From: Novosphingobium sp049354825
GTDB lineage: Bacteria; Pseudomonadota; Alphaproteobacteria; Sphingomonadales; Sphingomonadaceae
DNA: 64,000 bases
NCBI RefSeq assembly: GCF_049354825.1
Contig: NZ_CP186480.1
Coordinates: 2,170,001-2,234,000, forward strand
Direction: 5' to 3'
Below the pieces are notes generated by a model. That model did no database searches. It saw only the letters and a program-made list of their open reading frames with translations, and was not told the origin of the DNA. The first letter of the stretch is position 1, and every line of letters starts with the position of its first letter. The translations under genes and the position numbers were made by a program. This document shows positions 25,371-34,119 of the stretch, in pieces.

Positions 25371-26831
25371 TCAGGGCTTGGCGGGATCGTCGCGGAAGCT
25401 GGCCTGGGTGCCGGCACCCGGATCGCCCTTCAGCTCCTTGACCGGCTCGAGGTGCTTGGTAACCACCGGCTTGACCGCGGGCGCCGGCGCGGCGCCGGGG
25501 GCGATCACCCGCCAGACGATGCCGGCGGTATCGTCGGTCACCAGCAGCGCGCCGTCCTTGGCAAACGCCACCCAGGTGGGCCGGCCATGAGTCTTGCCGT
25601 CCCTGGTCAGGAATCCGCCCAGCAGCGGCAGCGGCTTGGCCAGCGGGTTGCCGTTGCCGTCGAACGGCACGAATACCACGTCATAGCCCGCCGCCGGCTT
25701 GCGGTTCCACGAACCGTGGCGCGCGATCACCGCACCGCTGGCGAAACCGCCGCCCAGCCTGGCACCCTCGGCCACGAAGGCCACGCCCAGCGGGGCGGTA
25801 TGCGCGCCGAGGCCGTATTCGGGCTTGCGGATGTACTCCTCGATATAGTCCGGGATCGGCGCCGATACGCGCTTGTCCTCGTACGTCTTCCAGTAGAACC
25901 ACGGCCATCCGTACTGCGCGCCGATCGGGACGTTGGTCAGGTAATCGGGCGGGGTATCGGGACCGAGCTGGTCGCGCTCGTTGACCACGGTCCACAGTTC
26001 GCCGGTCGACTGGTTCCACGCCATCGCGTTGGGATTGCGCAGGCCGCTGGCATATTCACGCAGCCGCCCGGTGGTAAGGTCGAGCTCGAGAATGGCGGCA
26101 CGGCGGTGCTCGGCATCCATGCCGTTCTCGCCGATGTTGCTCGACGATCCGACCGAGATGTACAGCAGCTTGCCGTCGGGGCTGACCACCAGCCCGCGCA
26201 TCCAGTGGCGCCCGGCGGGGGCAAGATCGGCGATCTTGCGCGGCGTGCCGGTCAGCGTCGTCTGTCCGGGCTGGAAATCGAACGCCAGCACCGCGTCGTG
26301 ATTGGCGACGTAAAGCTTGCCGTTCGCCCAGGCCAGGCCCGAGGGCGAAGACAGGCCATTGCCCTGGCGCAGCACGCTGCGCTGGTCGGCGCGCCCGTCT
26401 CCGTCGCTGTCGCGCAGCAGCACCAGTGCGTCGGGCGAGGGGGCGCCGGCGCCGGCGCGCTTCATCAGCAGCCGCTCGAAAAAGCCGGTGATGCCGCCGC
26501 CGCTTCGCGGGGGCGAATTGGTCTCCGCCACGATCACGTCGCCGTTGGGCAGCACCAGCATCGTGCGGGGGTGATCGAGCCCTTGCGCAAAGCGCGTCAC
26601 CTGCAGGCCGGCGGCCGCCGTGGGCGCTTCGTTCGCGGCCCAGCCGATCGGCTTGGCGATGGCGAAGGCGGGGATCGTCTCGGTCTTGGCCTCGACCATC
26701 GTCGGCCACTTTCCCGACAGTTCGTCGGGGGTGTGCTTGGCCTCGGTCGGGCGCAGCAGGAACCAGGCGGCGACGGCCAGGAGGACGACGGCGGCAACGA
26801 CGCCGAACAGGATCTTGCGGGACATGGTCAT
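25371..26831 (-). CDS. PQQ-dependent sugar/sorbosone dehydrogenase family protein
   Basis: A 486-residue protein with an N-terminal membrane anchor or uncleaved signal (ILFGVVAAVVLLAVAAWFLL), placing it in the periplasm. The rest is a six-bladed beta-propeller of the glucose/sorbosone dehydrogenase family: QGLDHPRTMLVLPNGDVIVAE, RDSDGDGRAD (calcium-like loop), HWMRGLVVSPDGKLLYISVG, AQYGWPWFYW and VAFAKDGALLVTDDTAGIVW. PQQ use is the family expectation, but many members have no proven cofactor. ATG 26825 is an equally possible start. It stands alone, convergent with the DUF815 gene. Confidence 0.88.
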   Translation of the reverse strand: MTMSRKILFGVVAAVVLLAVAAWFLLRPTEAKHTPDELSGKWPTMVEAKTETIPAFAIAKPIGWAANEAPTAAAGLQVTRFAQGLDHPRTMLVLPNGDVIVAETNSPPRSGGGITGFFERLLMKRAGAGAPSPDALVLLRDSDGDGRADQRSVLRQGNGLSSPSGLAWANGKLYVANHDAVLAFDFQPGQTTLTGTPRKIADLAPAGRHWMRGLVVSPDGKLLYISVGSSSNIGENGMDAEHRRAAILELDLTTGRLREYASGLRNPNAMAWNQSTGELWTVVNERDQLGPDTPPDYLTNVPIGAQYGWPWFYWKTYEDKRVSAPIPDYIEEYIRKPEYGLGAHTAPLGVAFVAEGARLGGGFASGAVIARHGSWNRKPAAGYDVVFVPFDGNGNPLAKPLPLLGGFLTRDGKTHGRPTWVAFAKDGALLVTDDTAGIVWRVIAPGAAPAPAVKPVVTKHLEPVKELKGDPGAGTQASFRDDPAKP

Positions 26832-26900
26832 GGCGCGAATCTAGCAGCCGCGGCGCCGGCGGCAATGGCGCATCGCGGCGCGGCGCGCTAAGCATTGCGA

Positions 26901-27383
26901 ATGTACGATTTCGCCCCCGCCGCCGATGCCCCGAAAGCCACCGTCTATGACGACCTTGCCGCCGCCGCGAAGGCGCTGGTCGCGGGCGAGCCGGACGGTG
27001 TCGCCAACATGGCCAACCTCGCGGCGCTGATCTGGCAGTTCCTGCCCGAGCTCAACTGGGCCGGCTTCTACCGGGTGATCGGCGGTGAACTGGTGCTCGG
27101 GCCGTTCATCGGCAAGCCCGCCTGCATTCGCATCGCCCTGGGCAGCGGTGTTTGCGGGACGGCGGCTGCCAGCGGCGAAACCCAGCGCGTCGACGATGTC
27201 CACGCGTTCCCCGGTCACATCGCCTGCGACGCCGCCAGCGTTTCGGAGCTGGTGGTACCGGTGCTGCGCGACGGGCAGGTGATCGCGGTCATCGACCTCG
27301 ACAGCCCGTCACCCGCGCGCTTCGACGCCGAAGACGCCGCCGGGATCGAGGCGCTGGCCCGGATCGCCGCCGCCGCGATCTAG
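26901..27383 (+). CDS. msrC: Free methionine-(R)-sulfoxide reductase (GAF domain)
   Basis: A 160-residue single GAF-domain enzyme that reduces free methionine-R-sulfoxide, part of oxidative damage repair. The three redox cysteines are at 75, 85 and 109 (GKPACIRIAL, GSGVCGT, GHIACD), with the 10- and 24-residue spacing of E. coli fRMsr, and VSELVVPVLRDGQVIAVIDL follows. ATG 26901 was chosen; TTG 26895 is an in-frame alternative. It is convergent with an acyl-CoA dehydrogenase gene and shares CTAG with it. Confidence 0.93.
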   Translation: MYDFAPAADAPKATVYDDLAAAAKALVAGEPDGVANMANLAALIWQFLPELNWAGFYRVIGGELVLGPFIGKPACIRIALGSGVCGTAAASGETQRVDDVHAFPGHIACDAASVSELVVPVLRDGQVIAVIDLDSPSPARFDAEDAAGIEALARIAAAAI

Positions 27384-28534
27384 AGCTTGCGCCCGATCAG
27401 TTCCTTCATGATCTCGTTCGTGCCGCCGAAGATGCGCGTCACGCGCGCGGCGCGCCACATCCGCGCGATCGGATACTCGTTCATGTAGCCGGCGCCGCCG
27501 TGAAGCTGCAGGCACTTGTCCATCGTCTCCCACTGCAGTTCGGTGTGCCACAGCTTGGCCGCGGCGCCTTCCTCGGGCGTCAATTCTCCGGCATTGTGGC
27601 GATTGAGGCACCAGTCGAGGTGTGCCCAGCCGACCTGCAGCCGGGTCTTGAGATCGGCAAGGACGAAGCGGGTGTTCTGGAAGTCGATCACCGGCTTGCC
27701 GAAGGCCTTGCGTTCGCGGGTGAATGCCACGGTCAGGTCGAAGGCCTTCTGCGCGCTGGCCTGCGCCGACACCGCGATCGAGAGCCGCTCCTGCGGCAGC
27801 TGGCTCATCAGGTAGACGAACCCCTGGCCCTCCTCGCCGAGGCAATTGGTGATCGGCACGCGCACGTCCTCGAAAAACAATTCCGAGGTATCGGCTTCGT
27901 CCATGCCGATCTTGTCGAGGTTGCGGCCCCGCGTGAACCCGTCGCGACTGGCCTCGACGAGGATGATCGACACCCCCTTCCAGGCGGGCTGCACGTCGGT
28001 ATCGGTCTTGGCGCAGACCAGGACCAGGTCGGCGTTCTGGCCGTTCGTGATGTAGGTCTTCGACCCGTTGATGACGTAGTGATTGCCGTCCTTGCGCGCG
28101 GTCGTGCGCATGGCCTGAAGGTCGCTGCCGGTGCCCGGCTCGGTCATCGCGATGGCGGTAATCGCCTCGCCCGAGACGAGTTTGGGCAGCCATTCGCGCT
28201 TCTGCTCGTCCGAACCGTAGTGAACGATATAATCGGCGACGATATCCGAATGGAGGGAAAAGCCGGTCGTGGCGCCGCCGGTATAGGCGCTCTCCTCGTC
28301 GACGATCGCGTTATAGCCGAAGTCGAGGCCGAGGCCGCCGTATTCCTCCGGCACGGTGGGACACAGCAGGCCCAGTGCGCCGGCCCTGGGCCAGATGTCC
28401 TTGGGGACGATGCCCGCTTCGGCCCACTGCGCCGCGTGCGGAGCGATCTCTTCGGCCATGAAGCGGCGGACGGTCTGGCGAAACGCCTCGTGGTCCTCGC
28501 CGTAAGCTGTGCGCGCAAGGTCATCGAGCGGCAT
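27380..28534 (-). CDS. Acyl-CoA dehydrogenase, long-chain (LCAD-like)
   Basis: A 384-residue acyl-CoA dehydrogenase of standard length. Diagnostic parts are AMTEPGTGSDLQAMRT, SKTYITNGQNADLVLV, QLHGGAGYMNEYPIARMWRD-like text near residue 345, and RIFGGTNEIMKELIGRKL at the C-terminus. The usual Glu of short- and medium-chain enzymes is Gly here, as in long-chain and isovaleryl enzymes, which take the catalytic Glu from another helix. It probably oxidises long-chain acyl-CoA in beta-oxidation. Stand-alone gene, convergent with msrC. Confidence 0.92.
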   Translation of the reverse strand: MPLDDLARTAYGEDHEAFRQTVRRFMAEEIAPHAAQWAEAGIVPKDIWPRAGALGLLCPTVPEEYGGLGLDFGYNAIVDEESAYTGGATTGFSLHSDIVADYIVHYGSDEQKREWLPKLVSGEAITAIAMTEPGTGSDLQAMRTTARKDGNHYVINGSKTYITNGQNADLVLVCAKTDTDVQPAWKGVSIILVEASRDGFTRGRNLDKIGMDEADTSELFFEDVRVPITNCLGEEGQGFVYLMSQLPQERLSIAVSAQASAQKAFDLTVAFTRERKAFGKPVIDFQNTRFVLADLKTRLQVGWAHLDWCLNRHNAGELTPEEGAAAKLWHTELQWETMDKCLQLHGGAGYMNEYPIARMWRAARVTRIFGGTNEIMKELIGRKL

Positions 28535-28608
28535 GGTATGGATCTCCCGTTACGGCGCGAGCCTGTGCCCGGCCCGGCCGGCCGTCAACCGAGTTGCGCA
28601 GCGCAACT

Positions 28609-31053
28609 TCACCGCCGGCTGGCGCTTGCGATCGGGCCGCTGTCGACGCCGGCCTTCACCAGCGTGGTCGGCACCAGGATCGGCATGCAGCCGAACGACG
28701 GCATCTCGCCGCTTGCCTGCGCCTTGGCCGGGATGGCGAAGCGGCAGATGGCGCCGGTGCCGTTGTCGAGCTCGAACACGCGGTCGGGCCCGTCGCGGTT
28801 TATCTCGGCCATTCCGTCGAAGCCGACGATGATCGATTCGCCCGATGGCCGCGCCACCAGCATCGTTCCTGCCGGCAGCGGCATCCCGTCGGCGCCGAGC
28901 AGGCGGATCGACCACGGCACGTAGCGCAGCACGTCCATCGCCACGAGGCCGACGGCGCGGCGCGGGATCGTGACGCGCAACTGCGTGCGCCGCGCCAGCA
29001 CGTCGGCGGGCAGCTTGTCGGCATCGATATCGTAGCTGATCGGCACGTAGCCGGGGATGTCGTCGATCAGGAGAAGTCCCTTGCCGTTGGTCTTTCCGGC
29101 CAGGCGGTTCTCGCGCATCACCGTGATGCCGCCGACATTGCCGGCGCGAACAAGGGCATAGCTGTTTTCCGACTGGGTGCGCGCGAACACCCCGCCGCCG
29201 GCCACGATCAGCGTTCCACGGGCGTTTCCGCGCACCGACGTCGCGCCGTCCTCGTGCAGGACCTGGGCCTGGAACACGCCCTGGTGCGGGCGCCAGGTCA
29301 GCTCGGCCAGGGCGCGGGTCCGCTCGCCGGTCGAGGCTTCCAGCGCGTAGCCGATCGGGTCCACGATGGACTCCGGCTTGCGGTAATAGGCGGAAAACTC
29401 GGCTTTCCGGTCGTCGAAATAGCTGGCCGAGCCGCCTGCGAAACGGTCGCGGCCAAGCCGTACCGACAGGCTGACCGAGGCTGCGAGCGAACGTCGCTCG
29501 CCAGTGGAGGTGCGATAGACCGCGGCAAAGTTGGCGGACATCCGCTTGCCCAGCGATACGCCGAAGGCGGCGTTGGCGACGGTCCCTGTCTCGGCCAGGC
29601 GCTGGTGCAGCGGATCGGCCAGCCGGGTAAAGCGGCCCGCGCTGAACTGGAGGCGATTATCGCCAAGAGCGTACGAAATCTGCCCTACGAGCGTGCGCTG
29701 AGGGGCAGGATCGCCCAGTTCGCTGGCGGCATCGCGGTACCCTCCGCTGGGTAGCGAGAAGGCGAGGCGCGCCGACAGCTTCTGGCTCACCGATTCGATC
29801 GCGCCGGTCAGCATGGTCCCGGTCTGGCCCGTGCGCGTCCGGCTGAAACGCGGTTCGAACGAGGCAAGCGCAACGTTGGCGAGCGCAACGTCGGCGCGCG
29901 CGCCCACGTTGACGAGGCCGCGCGCGGTCTCGCCGCTGACTTCGGCGGTCAGATAGCGCGAAAGCCCCCGGCGAAAGAAGCCGGAGGCCGCGAACGGACC
30001 GTAATCGTTGCTGACCAGCCCGTATCGTCGTCGCACGAACCCGGCATTGAGCGCGTATTGCTGCAAGCCGGGCGTCAACAAGTCGGTCGAGGCATAGAAT
30101 CGCACGGTCTGGACCGTCTCGCGCCCGAGCGCGTCCTTGACGATCAGCGAAACGGTCCCGCGCCCGAGCGAGGCTGGCACGTTGCGAACGGTGAATTCCC
30201 CGGGATCGACTTTGCCGACTTCCGATCGCTGCCCGTTTATCAGCAGGTCCACACCCGTCGGCACAGAGACTTGCCCGGTGAACGAGGGGAGGGGCAAGGT
30301 CACCAGGTCCGGCCGCAGCGCGAAGTCCGAGGCGATCTGGATACCGCCGATGCGGACCGGCCGTTGCCCGCGCGATCCCGCGGTCACCACGTCGCCGCCA
30401 GTGGCGACGACGCCTTTCGACGGGATCAGCCACTGGACGAAGCTGTCGAGCCGCTGGACCTGGCCATGCCCGCCGCTGCTGGCGGTCGCGGTTATCGTCG
30501 TTGCCCCATAGACGTTGCCGCGACCGAGCGCGGCCGCAAAGGCGCCGCCTGCCGCGGCTTGCTGCGGCGTTCGCGACGCCGTGACGTCATAATCCAGCCG
30601 CGCCCAGGTAAGCGGGGCGCTTTGCCCCTCTTGCTGCTTGCTGTGGGTCAGGTCGATCAGGTTGCCGCCGTCGCTCTTGCGCATCAGCGCCACGACCAGC
30701 GTCTGGCTGAGCGGATCGAAGCGAAAGCTGGCGAGACCGAGCGAGGCGAGCGATATCTTGCCGCCGGCCTCCGCCGGCACGGGCAAGCCGGCCGCGCGCG
30801 CCTGATCGGCCTCGATCGTCAGGACATTGCCCTGCCATTCGAGGTCGACCATGCGCGCGCGGCGTTCGCCGTCGACGATGATGTCGGACAGCCCCGGGGT
30901 GCCTGCACGGGAAACCGTGCCGGCGGTCACCCCCTGGGGGAGGGCGAAGGGATCCTCCTGCGCATGCGAAACAGGAACCGCGCCAAAAACCGCGGCGATG
31001 CACGCAAGCGCTAGGAGGAGGGCCCTGTCAGCCGCACGGAGCGGGCTGGACAT
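28609..31053 (-). CDS. Fimbrial outer-membrane usher protein (archaic CsuD-like)
   Basis: An 814-residue exported protein: signal peptide about 1-31 (ends VSHAQ), then the usher N-terminal domain, a beta-barrel and plug, and C-terminal domains. Segments such as PVRIGGIQIASDFALRPDLV, PLPSFTGQVSVPTGVDLLIN and YDIDADKLPADVLARRTQLR are typical of PapC/CsuD ushers. It would be the secretion pore and assembly platform for the pilus built from the spore-coat-U subunits nearby. It overlaps the chaperone gene by 26 bases. No adhesin gene follows; the next gene on this strand is an acyl-CoA dehydrogenase. Confidence 0.92.
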   Translation of the reverse strand: MSSPLRAADRALLLALACIAAVFGAVPVSHAQEDPFALPQGVTAGTVSRAGTPGLSDIIVDGERRARMVDLEWQGNVLTIEADQARAAGLPVPAEAGGKISLASLGLASFRFDPLSQTLVVALMRKSDGGNLIDLTHSKQQEGQSAPLTWARLDYDVTASRTPQQAAAGGAFAAALGRGNVYGATTITATASSGGHGQVQRLDSFVQWLIPSKGVVATGGDVVTAGSRGQRPVRIGGIQIASDFALRPDLVTLPLPSFTGQVSVPTGVDLLINGQRSEVGKVDPGEFTVRNVPASLGRGTVSLIVKDALGRETVQTVRFYASTDLLTPGLQQYALNAGFVRRRYGLVSNDYGPFAASGFFRRGLSRYLTAEVSGETARGLVNVGARADVALANVALASFEPRFSRTRTGQTGTMLTGAIESVSQKLSARLAFSLPSGGYRDAASELGDPAPQRTLVGQISYALGDNRLQFSAGRFTRLADPLHQRLAETGTVANAAFGVSLGKRMSANFAAVYRTSTGERRSLAASVSLSVRLGRDRFAGGSASYFDDRKAEFSAYYRKPESIVDPIGYALEASTGERTRALAELTWRPHQGVFQAQVLHEDGATSVRGNARGTLIVAGGGVFARTQSENSYALVRAGNVGGITVMRENRLAGKTNGKGLLLIDDIPGYVPISYDIDADKLPADVLARRTQLRVTIPRRAVGLVAMDVLRYVPWSIRLLGADGMPLPAGTMLVARPSGESIIVGFDGMAEINRDGPDRVFELDNGTGAICRFAIPAKAQASGEMPSFGCMPILVPTTLVKAGVDSGPIASASRR

Positions 31054-31861
31054 CTACGGCCTGGCCGTCGGCATCGGCAACGAGGCGCAGCGGCCCCCGA
31101 TTGCACGCGCCGGCAATGGCGAGACGAATGGCGCGGCCGCCCTGGACATAGCGCAGCCCCCCTTCGCTGAGGGCAACCGGCGCACCGCCGGCGGTGACGC
31201 GAATGTTGACCAGCCGCGCGGTCTGCCCGCCGCTGTTGGTAACCTCGATCCCGTCGCCGGTGGTCTTCCAGCCAAGCTGCGCGGGGGCCGCCTGGTCGCG
31301 GTCGACGAACAGCGGCAGCACGAAGCGAATTCGCGTGTTGGCGGCGCTCTTGCCGTCGTTGCGCGGATCGGGAAGCTGGTCGATCGTCAGCCGGAACGGC
31401 TTTTCGCCGGCACTGGCGGGATCGTTTCGAAGCAACCGCACGATCTGGGTCTGGCCCGGCCCGACCGTGGCGATGGCGGGTGAAATGGTGATGGCGCGGC
31501 TGGGCGCGAAGCTGTCGCCGTCAAGTGTCTGGCTCCATGCGAACAGGCGAGCCTGGACCACCAGCGGCTGCGCGCCGGTGTTGATCAGGCGCATCGTCTG
31601 CCCGGTGGCGTTCCTGTCGAATTCGAAGCGCAGCGGCGTAACGCTCAGCTGCGGGCCGGTCATGATCTGGCCCGGCGCCGGACCGGGATCGGCCGGGGCG
31701 GCAAGGGCAGAAGGGCCGGTGGTGGCCGCGGGGGCAGCGATGCCCCCGGCGGCGACCGGTGCGGCCTGGCCGGATGCGGCCAGACCGAACATCAGAAGAG
31801 CGATGGATGATCCGCCCGCTGCTCGCAGCGCGCGCTTGGTCTCAAATGCTAGGCGAATCAT
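31028..31861 (-). CDS. Periplasmic pilus chaperone (PapD/CsuC-like)
   Basis: A 277-residue exported chaperone with two Ig-like domains. The PapD N-domain motif is LSVTPLRFEFDRNATGQTMR, and IATVGPGQTQIVRLLRND is the G1-strand/proline-rich loop region. The region between signal peptide and domain (about 35-70) is Ala/Pro rich and longer than usual. It would fold pilin subunits and deliver them to the usher. AGGAG lies five bases before the ATG. It is 16 bases after the first pilin gene and overlaps the usher gene. Confidence 0.9.
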   Translation of the reverse strand: MIRLAFETKRALRAAGGSSIALLMFGLAASGQAAPVAAGGIAAPAATTGPSALAAPADPGPAPGQIMTGPQLSVTPLRFEFDRNATGQTMRLINTGAQPLVVQARLFAWSQTLDGDSFAPSRAITISPAIATVGPGQTQIVRLLRNDPASAGEKPFRLTIDQLPDPRNDGKSAANTRIRFVLPLFVDRDQAAPAQLGWKTTGDGIEVTNSGGQTARLVNIRVTAGGAPVALSEGGLRYVQGGRAIRLAIAGACNRGPLRLVADADGQAVDVQPAPCG

Positions 31862-31877
31862 CCATGTCTCCTGATGG

Positions 31878-32354
31878 TTAGTACGTCAGCGTGACCGTCA
31901 CCGTGTCGGTGTACTGGCCGGCCGCGACAGCGGCGGCCGACGCCGGGATGCGGCCGTAGACGTTGATGGTCTGGTCCGAACCGGTGCCGGTGCCGGGAAT
32001 CTGGGTGCTGGACGACAAGGCAGCGGTGCGGCCCGAGTCCGAATAGAGGTTGTAAGGCACCAGGACGGTGCCGTTCTTCATGTTGCGCTGGCCCGAAGCG
32101 ACGTTGGCGCCGTCACCGAAGGTCACGTTGTAGGCGGTGTCCTTGGTGCACTTGGCAACGGCCGAGCTCTGCGCGTCGACGGCGGTGCCGCCGATGAAGT
32201 TGGCGTTGAAAGTCAGGTTGTTGACCGCGAGCGTGCAGGTGTTCGCGACGTTGAGCGTCACGGTCATGTCCTGGTTGACGACAGTCGCGGCGGCGGCCGG
32301 CATGGCAGTGCCGAGCGCGGCAAGCGAAGCAAAACCGATGATCAGATTACGCAT
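31878..32354 (-). CDS. Spore coat protein U domain pilin (CsuA/B-like), first subunit
   Basis: A 158-residue secreted subunit: signal peptide to about residue 22 (MPAAA), then a single spore coat U domain, an incomplete Ig fold. Cysteines in NTCTLAVNN and AKCTKDTAY probably form the domain disulfide, and the C-terminus YTDTVTVTLTY is the donor-groove strand ending typical of the family. It is the likely major pilin. It precedes chaperone and usher on one transcript. The 220 bases upstream are unusually AT-rich for this window and probably hold the operon promoter. Confidence 0.9.
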   Translation of the reverse strand: MRNLIIGFASLAALGTAMPAAAATVVNQDMTVTLNVANTCTLAVNNLTFNANFIGGTAVDAQSSAVAKCTKDTAYNVTFGDGANVASGQRNMKNGTVLVPYNLYSDSGRTAALSSSTQIPGTGTGSDQTINVYGRIPASAAAVAAGQYTDTVTVTLTY

Positions 32355-32483
32355 GTTCTTATTCCCCGAAAAAGCAGTAGCCTTGTTGGCCCTGCCCCCA
32401 TGCCTCCGATCGGGTTGCAAAATTCCTAATAGTTACACAGAAATTTGCTATTGCCCGCGGGCGAATACTTAGCGTGGGCATGG

Positions 32484-32498
32484 TTAACGTCGCGTAAA
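32484..32498. promoter_or_regulatory. CtrA-like box upstream of the pilus operon
   Basis: TTAA, seven bases, TAAA: seven of eight positions of the CtrA consensus. It lies about 130 bases upstream of the first pilin start in an AT-rich gap, where chance matches are more likely than elsewhere in this window. Confidence 0.3.
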
Positions 32499-32552
32499 AA
32501 CCAGTAACGCCCGCACAATTAAGAGCGGGGCGGGAAATACTTGCGCAATTTG

Positions 32553-32574
32553 AAAAAAGACCGGCGAGCGCCGA
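32553..32574 (-). terminator. Intrinsic terminator after the second pilin gene
   Basis: Immediately after the stop codon, on the minus strand, CGGC and GCCG pair around a four-base loop (32573-32562), followed by GTCTTTTTTC with six Ts. It separates the second pilin from the pilin/chaperone/usher transcript. Confidence 0.65.
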
Positions 32575-33060
32575 TCAGAAGGTGAGGGTAACCGTCACCT
32601 GGTCGCGATACGGGCTCGGGAAGATCTGCGTCATTCCTGCGACGCGGCCGTAGGCGGAGACGCGGACCATGCCGACGTTGCCGGTATTTCCGGCGACGCT
32701 CGTGCCCGGGTTCCACAGCTGGGTGCGGGCCGCGTCGCGATAGATTGCATAAGGCTGCACGCGAGTCGGAAACTTGTCAGCCCGCATGTTGCGGACCAGG
32801 CCGACTGCGTTGCTGCCGGCGTCGATCGAAACCGCAAAGGGCGTATAGGCGGTGCAGCGCACGTCGATGTCGGATTGTGCGTCGACCGTCGGCGTGATGA
32901 CTTTCACGTCCCCAAAGTCGAGGCCGCTCACCCGCATCGTGCAGCCGGTCGTCACGTTGAGGCTGGCCTGGAAAGTGGCGGACTTCTGCGCGGCGGACGC
33001 GGGCGTGCCGAAGGCGATTGCCCCCGCTGCCAACACCGTTCCGATCACGCGTATGGTCAC
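32575..33060 (-). CDS. Spore coat protein U domain pilin, second subunit
   Basis: A 161-residue exported subunit: signal peptide about 1-23 (GTPASAA), then a spore coat U domain with cysteines in TGCTMRVSG and VRCTAYTP and C-terminal strand YRDQVTVTLTF. It aligns in layout with the first pilin but is clearly diverged. It is followed by its own terminator, so it is probably expressed separately from the chaperone/usher genes and may be a minor, basal or tip subunit. The upstream 114 bases separate it from parB. Confidence 0.88.
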   Translation of the reverse strand: MTIRVIGTVLAAGAIAFGTPASAAQKSATFQASLNVTTGCTMRVSGLDFGDVKVITPTVDAQSDIDVRCTAYTPFAVSIDAGSNAVGLVRNMRADKFPTRVQPYAIYRDAARTQLWNPGTSVAGNTGNVGMVRVSAYGRVAGMTQIFPSPYRDQVTVTLTF

Positions 33061-33174
33061 GATAATCCCCTGTCCCCCTGAGCCGGATAGCGGCCAAGGC
33101 TTGTCACAAGGTTAATCGTCCGGATACCCTACGCAATAAGCTTAACCATGAATGCGCAAGGCGTTGAAAAGGCT

Positions 33175-34119
33175 TTATATTCCGCCGCCTGTCAACCTCT
33201 GGCAAACGAGGTCGAGCTGATCGAGGGTCCGATAACGGATCGTCACCGAACCGGACCGCGGATCGGCATCGGCATTGATTCGCACCGACAGGCCAAGAAA
33301 CTCCTCGAGGTGGCTCTGGACCGCGGCGATATCCGCTGCACCGGCCGGATCGCGCTCGCCCCGCGCCTTGCGCCGAGCGGGCGCCGCGCCCTTGCGCACC
33401 AGTTTCTCGACATCGCGCACCGACATGTGCCGCGACGCCGCCTGGCGGGCCAGCGTCTCGGCGTCGTCGGCGCCGATCAACGCCCGCGCATGCCCCATCG
33501 ACAGTTCGCCGGCCTCGACCATGTCGAGCACTGGTTCGGGCAGCGCCAGCAGGCGCTGCAGGTTGGCGACGTGACTGCGGCTCTTGTCGACGAAGGCGGC
33601 GATTTCCGCCTGCGTCAGCCCATCGTCCTGGGCCAGCTTGTGATAAGCGCGCGCCTCCTCGACCGGGTTCAGGTCCTCGCGCTGAAGGTTCTCGATCAGG
33701 GCCAGTGCCGTCACTTCGCGCTCGTCGAGATCGCGGACCAAGGCCGGAATCTCGTGCAACTGGGCCTTTTGCGCCGCCCGCCAACGCCGCTCACCGGCCA
33801 CCAGGCGGTAGCCGTCCTCGTGCCGCGTCACGATTACCGGCTGGATCATGCCGCGAGCGGCGATCGAAGCGGCAAGTTCCTCGAGCGCGGCCTCGTCGAA
33901 GCGGCGGCGCGGCTGGCCGGGGTGGGGCTTGATGCTGGCCACGGGAAGCTGGCGCAGGCCGCTTTCGTGCGAATCGGCCGGAATCTCGCCGCGCGGCACG
34001 ACCAGCGGCTCTTCGCGCCGCGAATCGCCCAGCAACGCACCCAGTCCGCGCCCTAAAGCGGCCCGGCGGGCCGGGGCGGAGCCACCGGTGGGGGCGGTAA
34101 CGACCTTTTCGTCGCTCAT
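33175..34119 (-). CDS. parB: Chromosome-partitioning protein ParB (CTPase, parS-binding)
   Basis: A 314-residue ParB. The CTP-binding N-domain has VASIKPHPGQPRRRFDEAAL and YRLVAGERRWRAAQKA (GERRxRA motif). A central helix-turn-helix (about 140-200: TQAEIAAFVDKSRSHVANLQ) recognises parS, and the C-terminal part dimerises (GSVTIRYRTLDQLDLVCQRL). It loads at parS and spreads to form the partition complex. ATG overlaps the parA stop (ATGA). Three matching parS palindromes lie 0.8-3.3 kb away in the same operon. Confidence 0.97.
   Translation of the reverse strand: MSDEKVVTAPTGGSAPARRAALGRGLGALLGDSRREEPLVVPRGEIPADSHESGLRQLPVASIKPHPGQPRRRFDEAALEELAASIAARGMIQPVIVTRHEDGYRLVAGERRWRAAQKAQLHEIPALVRDLDEREVTALALIENLQREDLNPVEEARAYHKLAQDDGLTQAEIAAFVDKSRSHVANLQRLLALPEPVLDMVEAGELSMGHARALIGADDAETLARQAASRHMSVRDVEKLVRKGAAPARRKARGERDPAGAADIAAVQSHLEEFLGLSVRINADADPRSGSVTIRYRTLDQLDLVCQRLTGGGI

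Noticed and set aside
28593..28607. GTTGCGC/GCGCAAC hairpin after the usher gene as a terminator
   Set aside because: No T-run follows on either strand and the stem is only seven bases.
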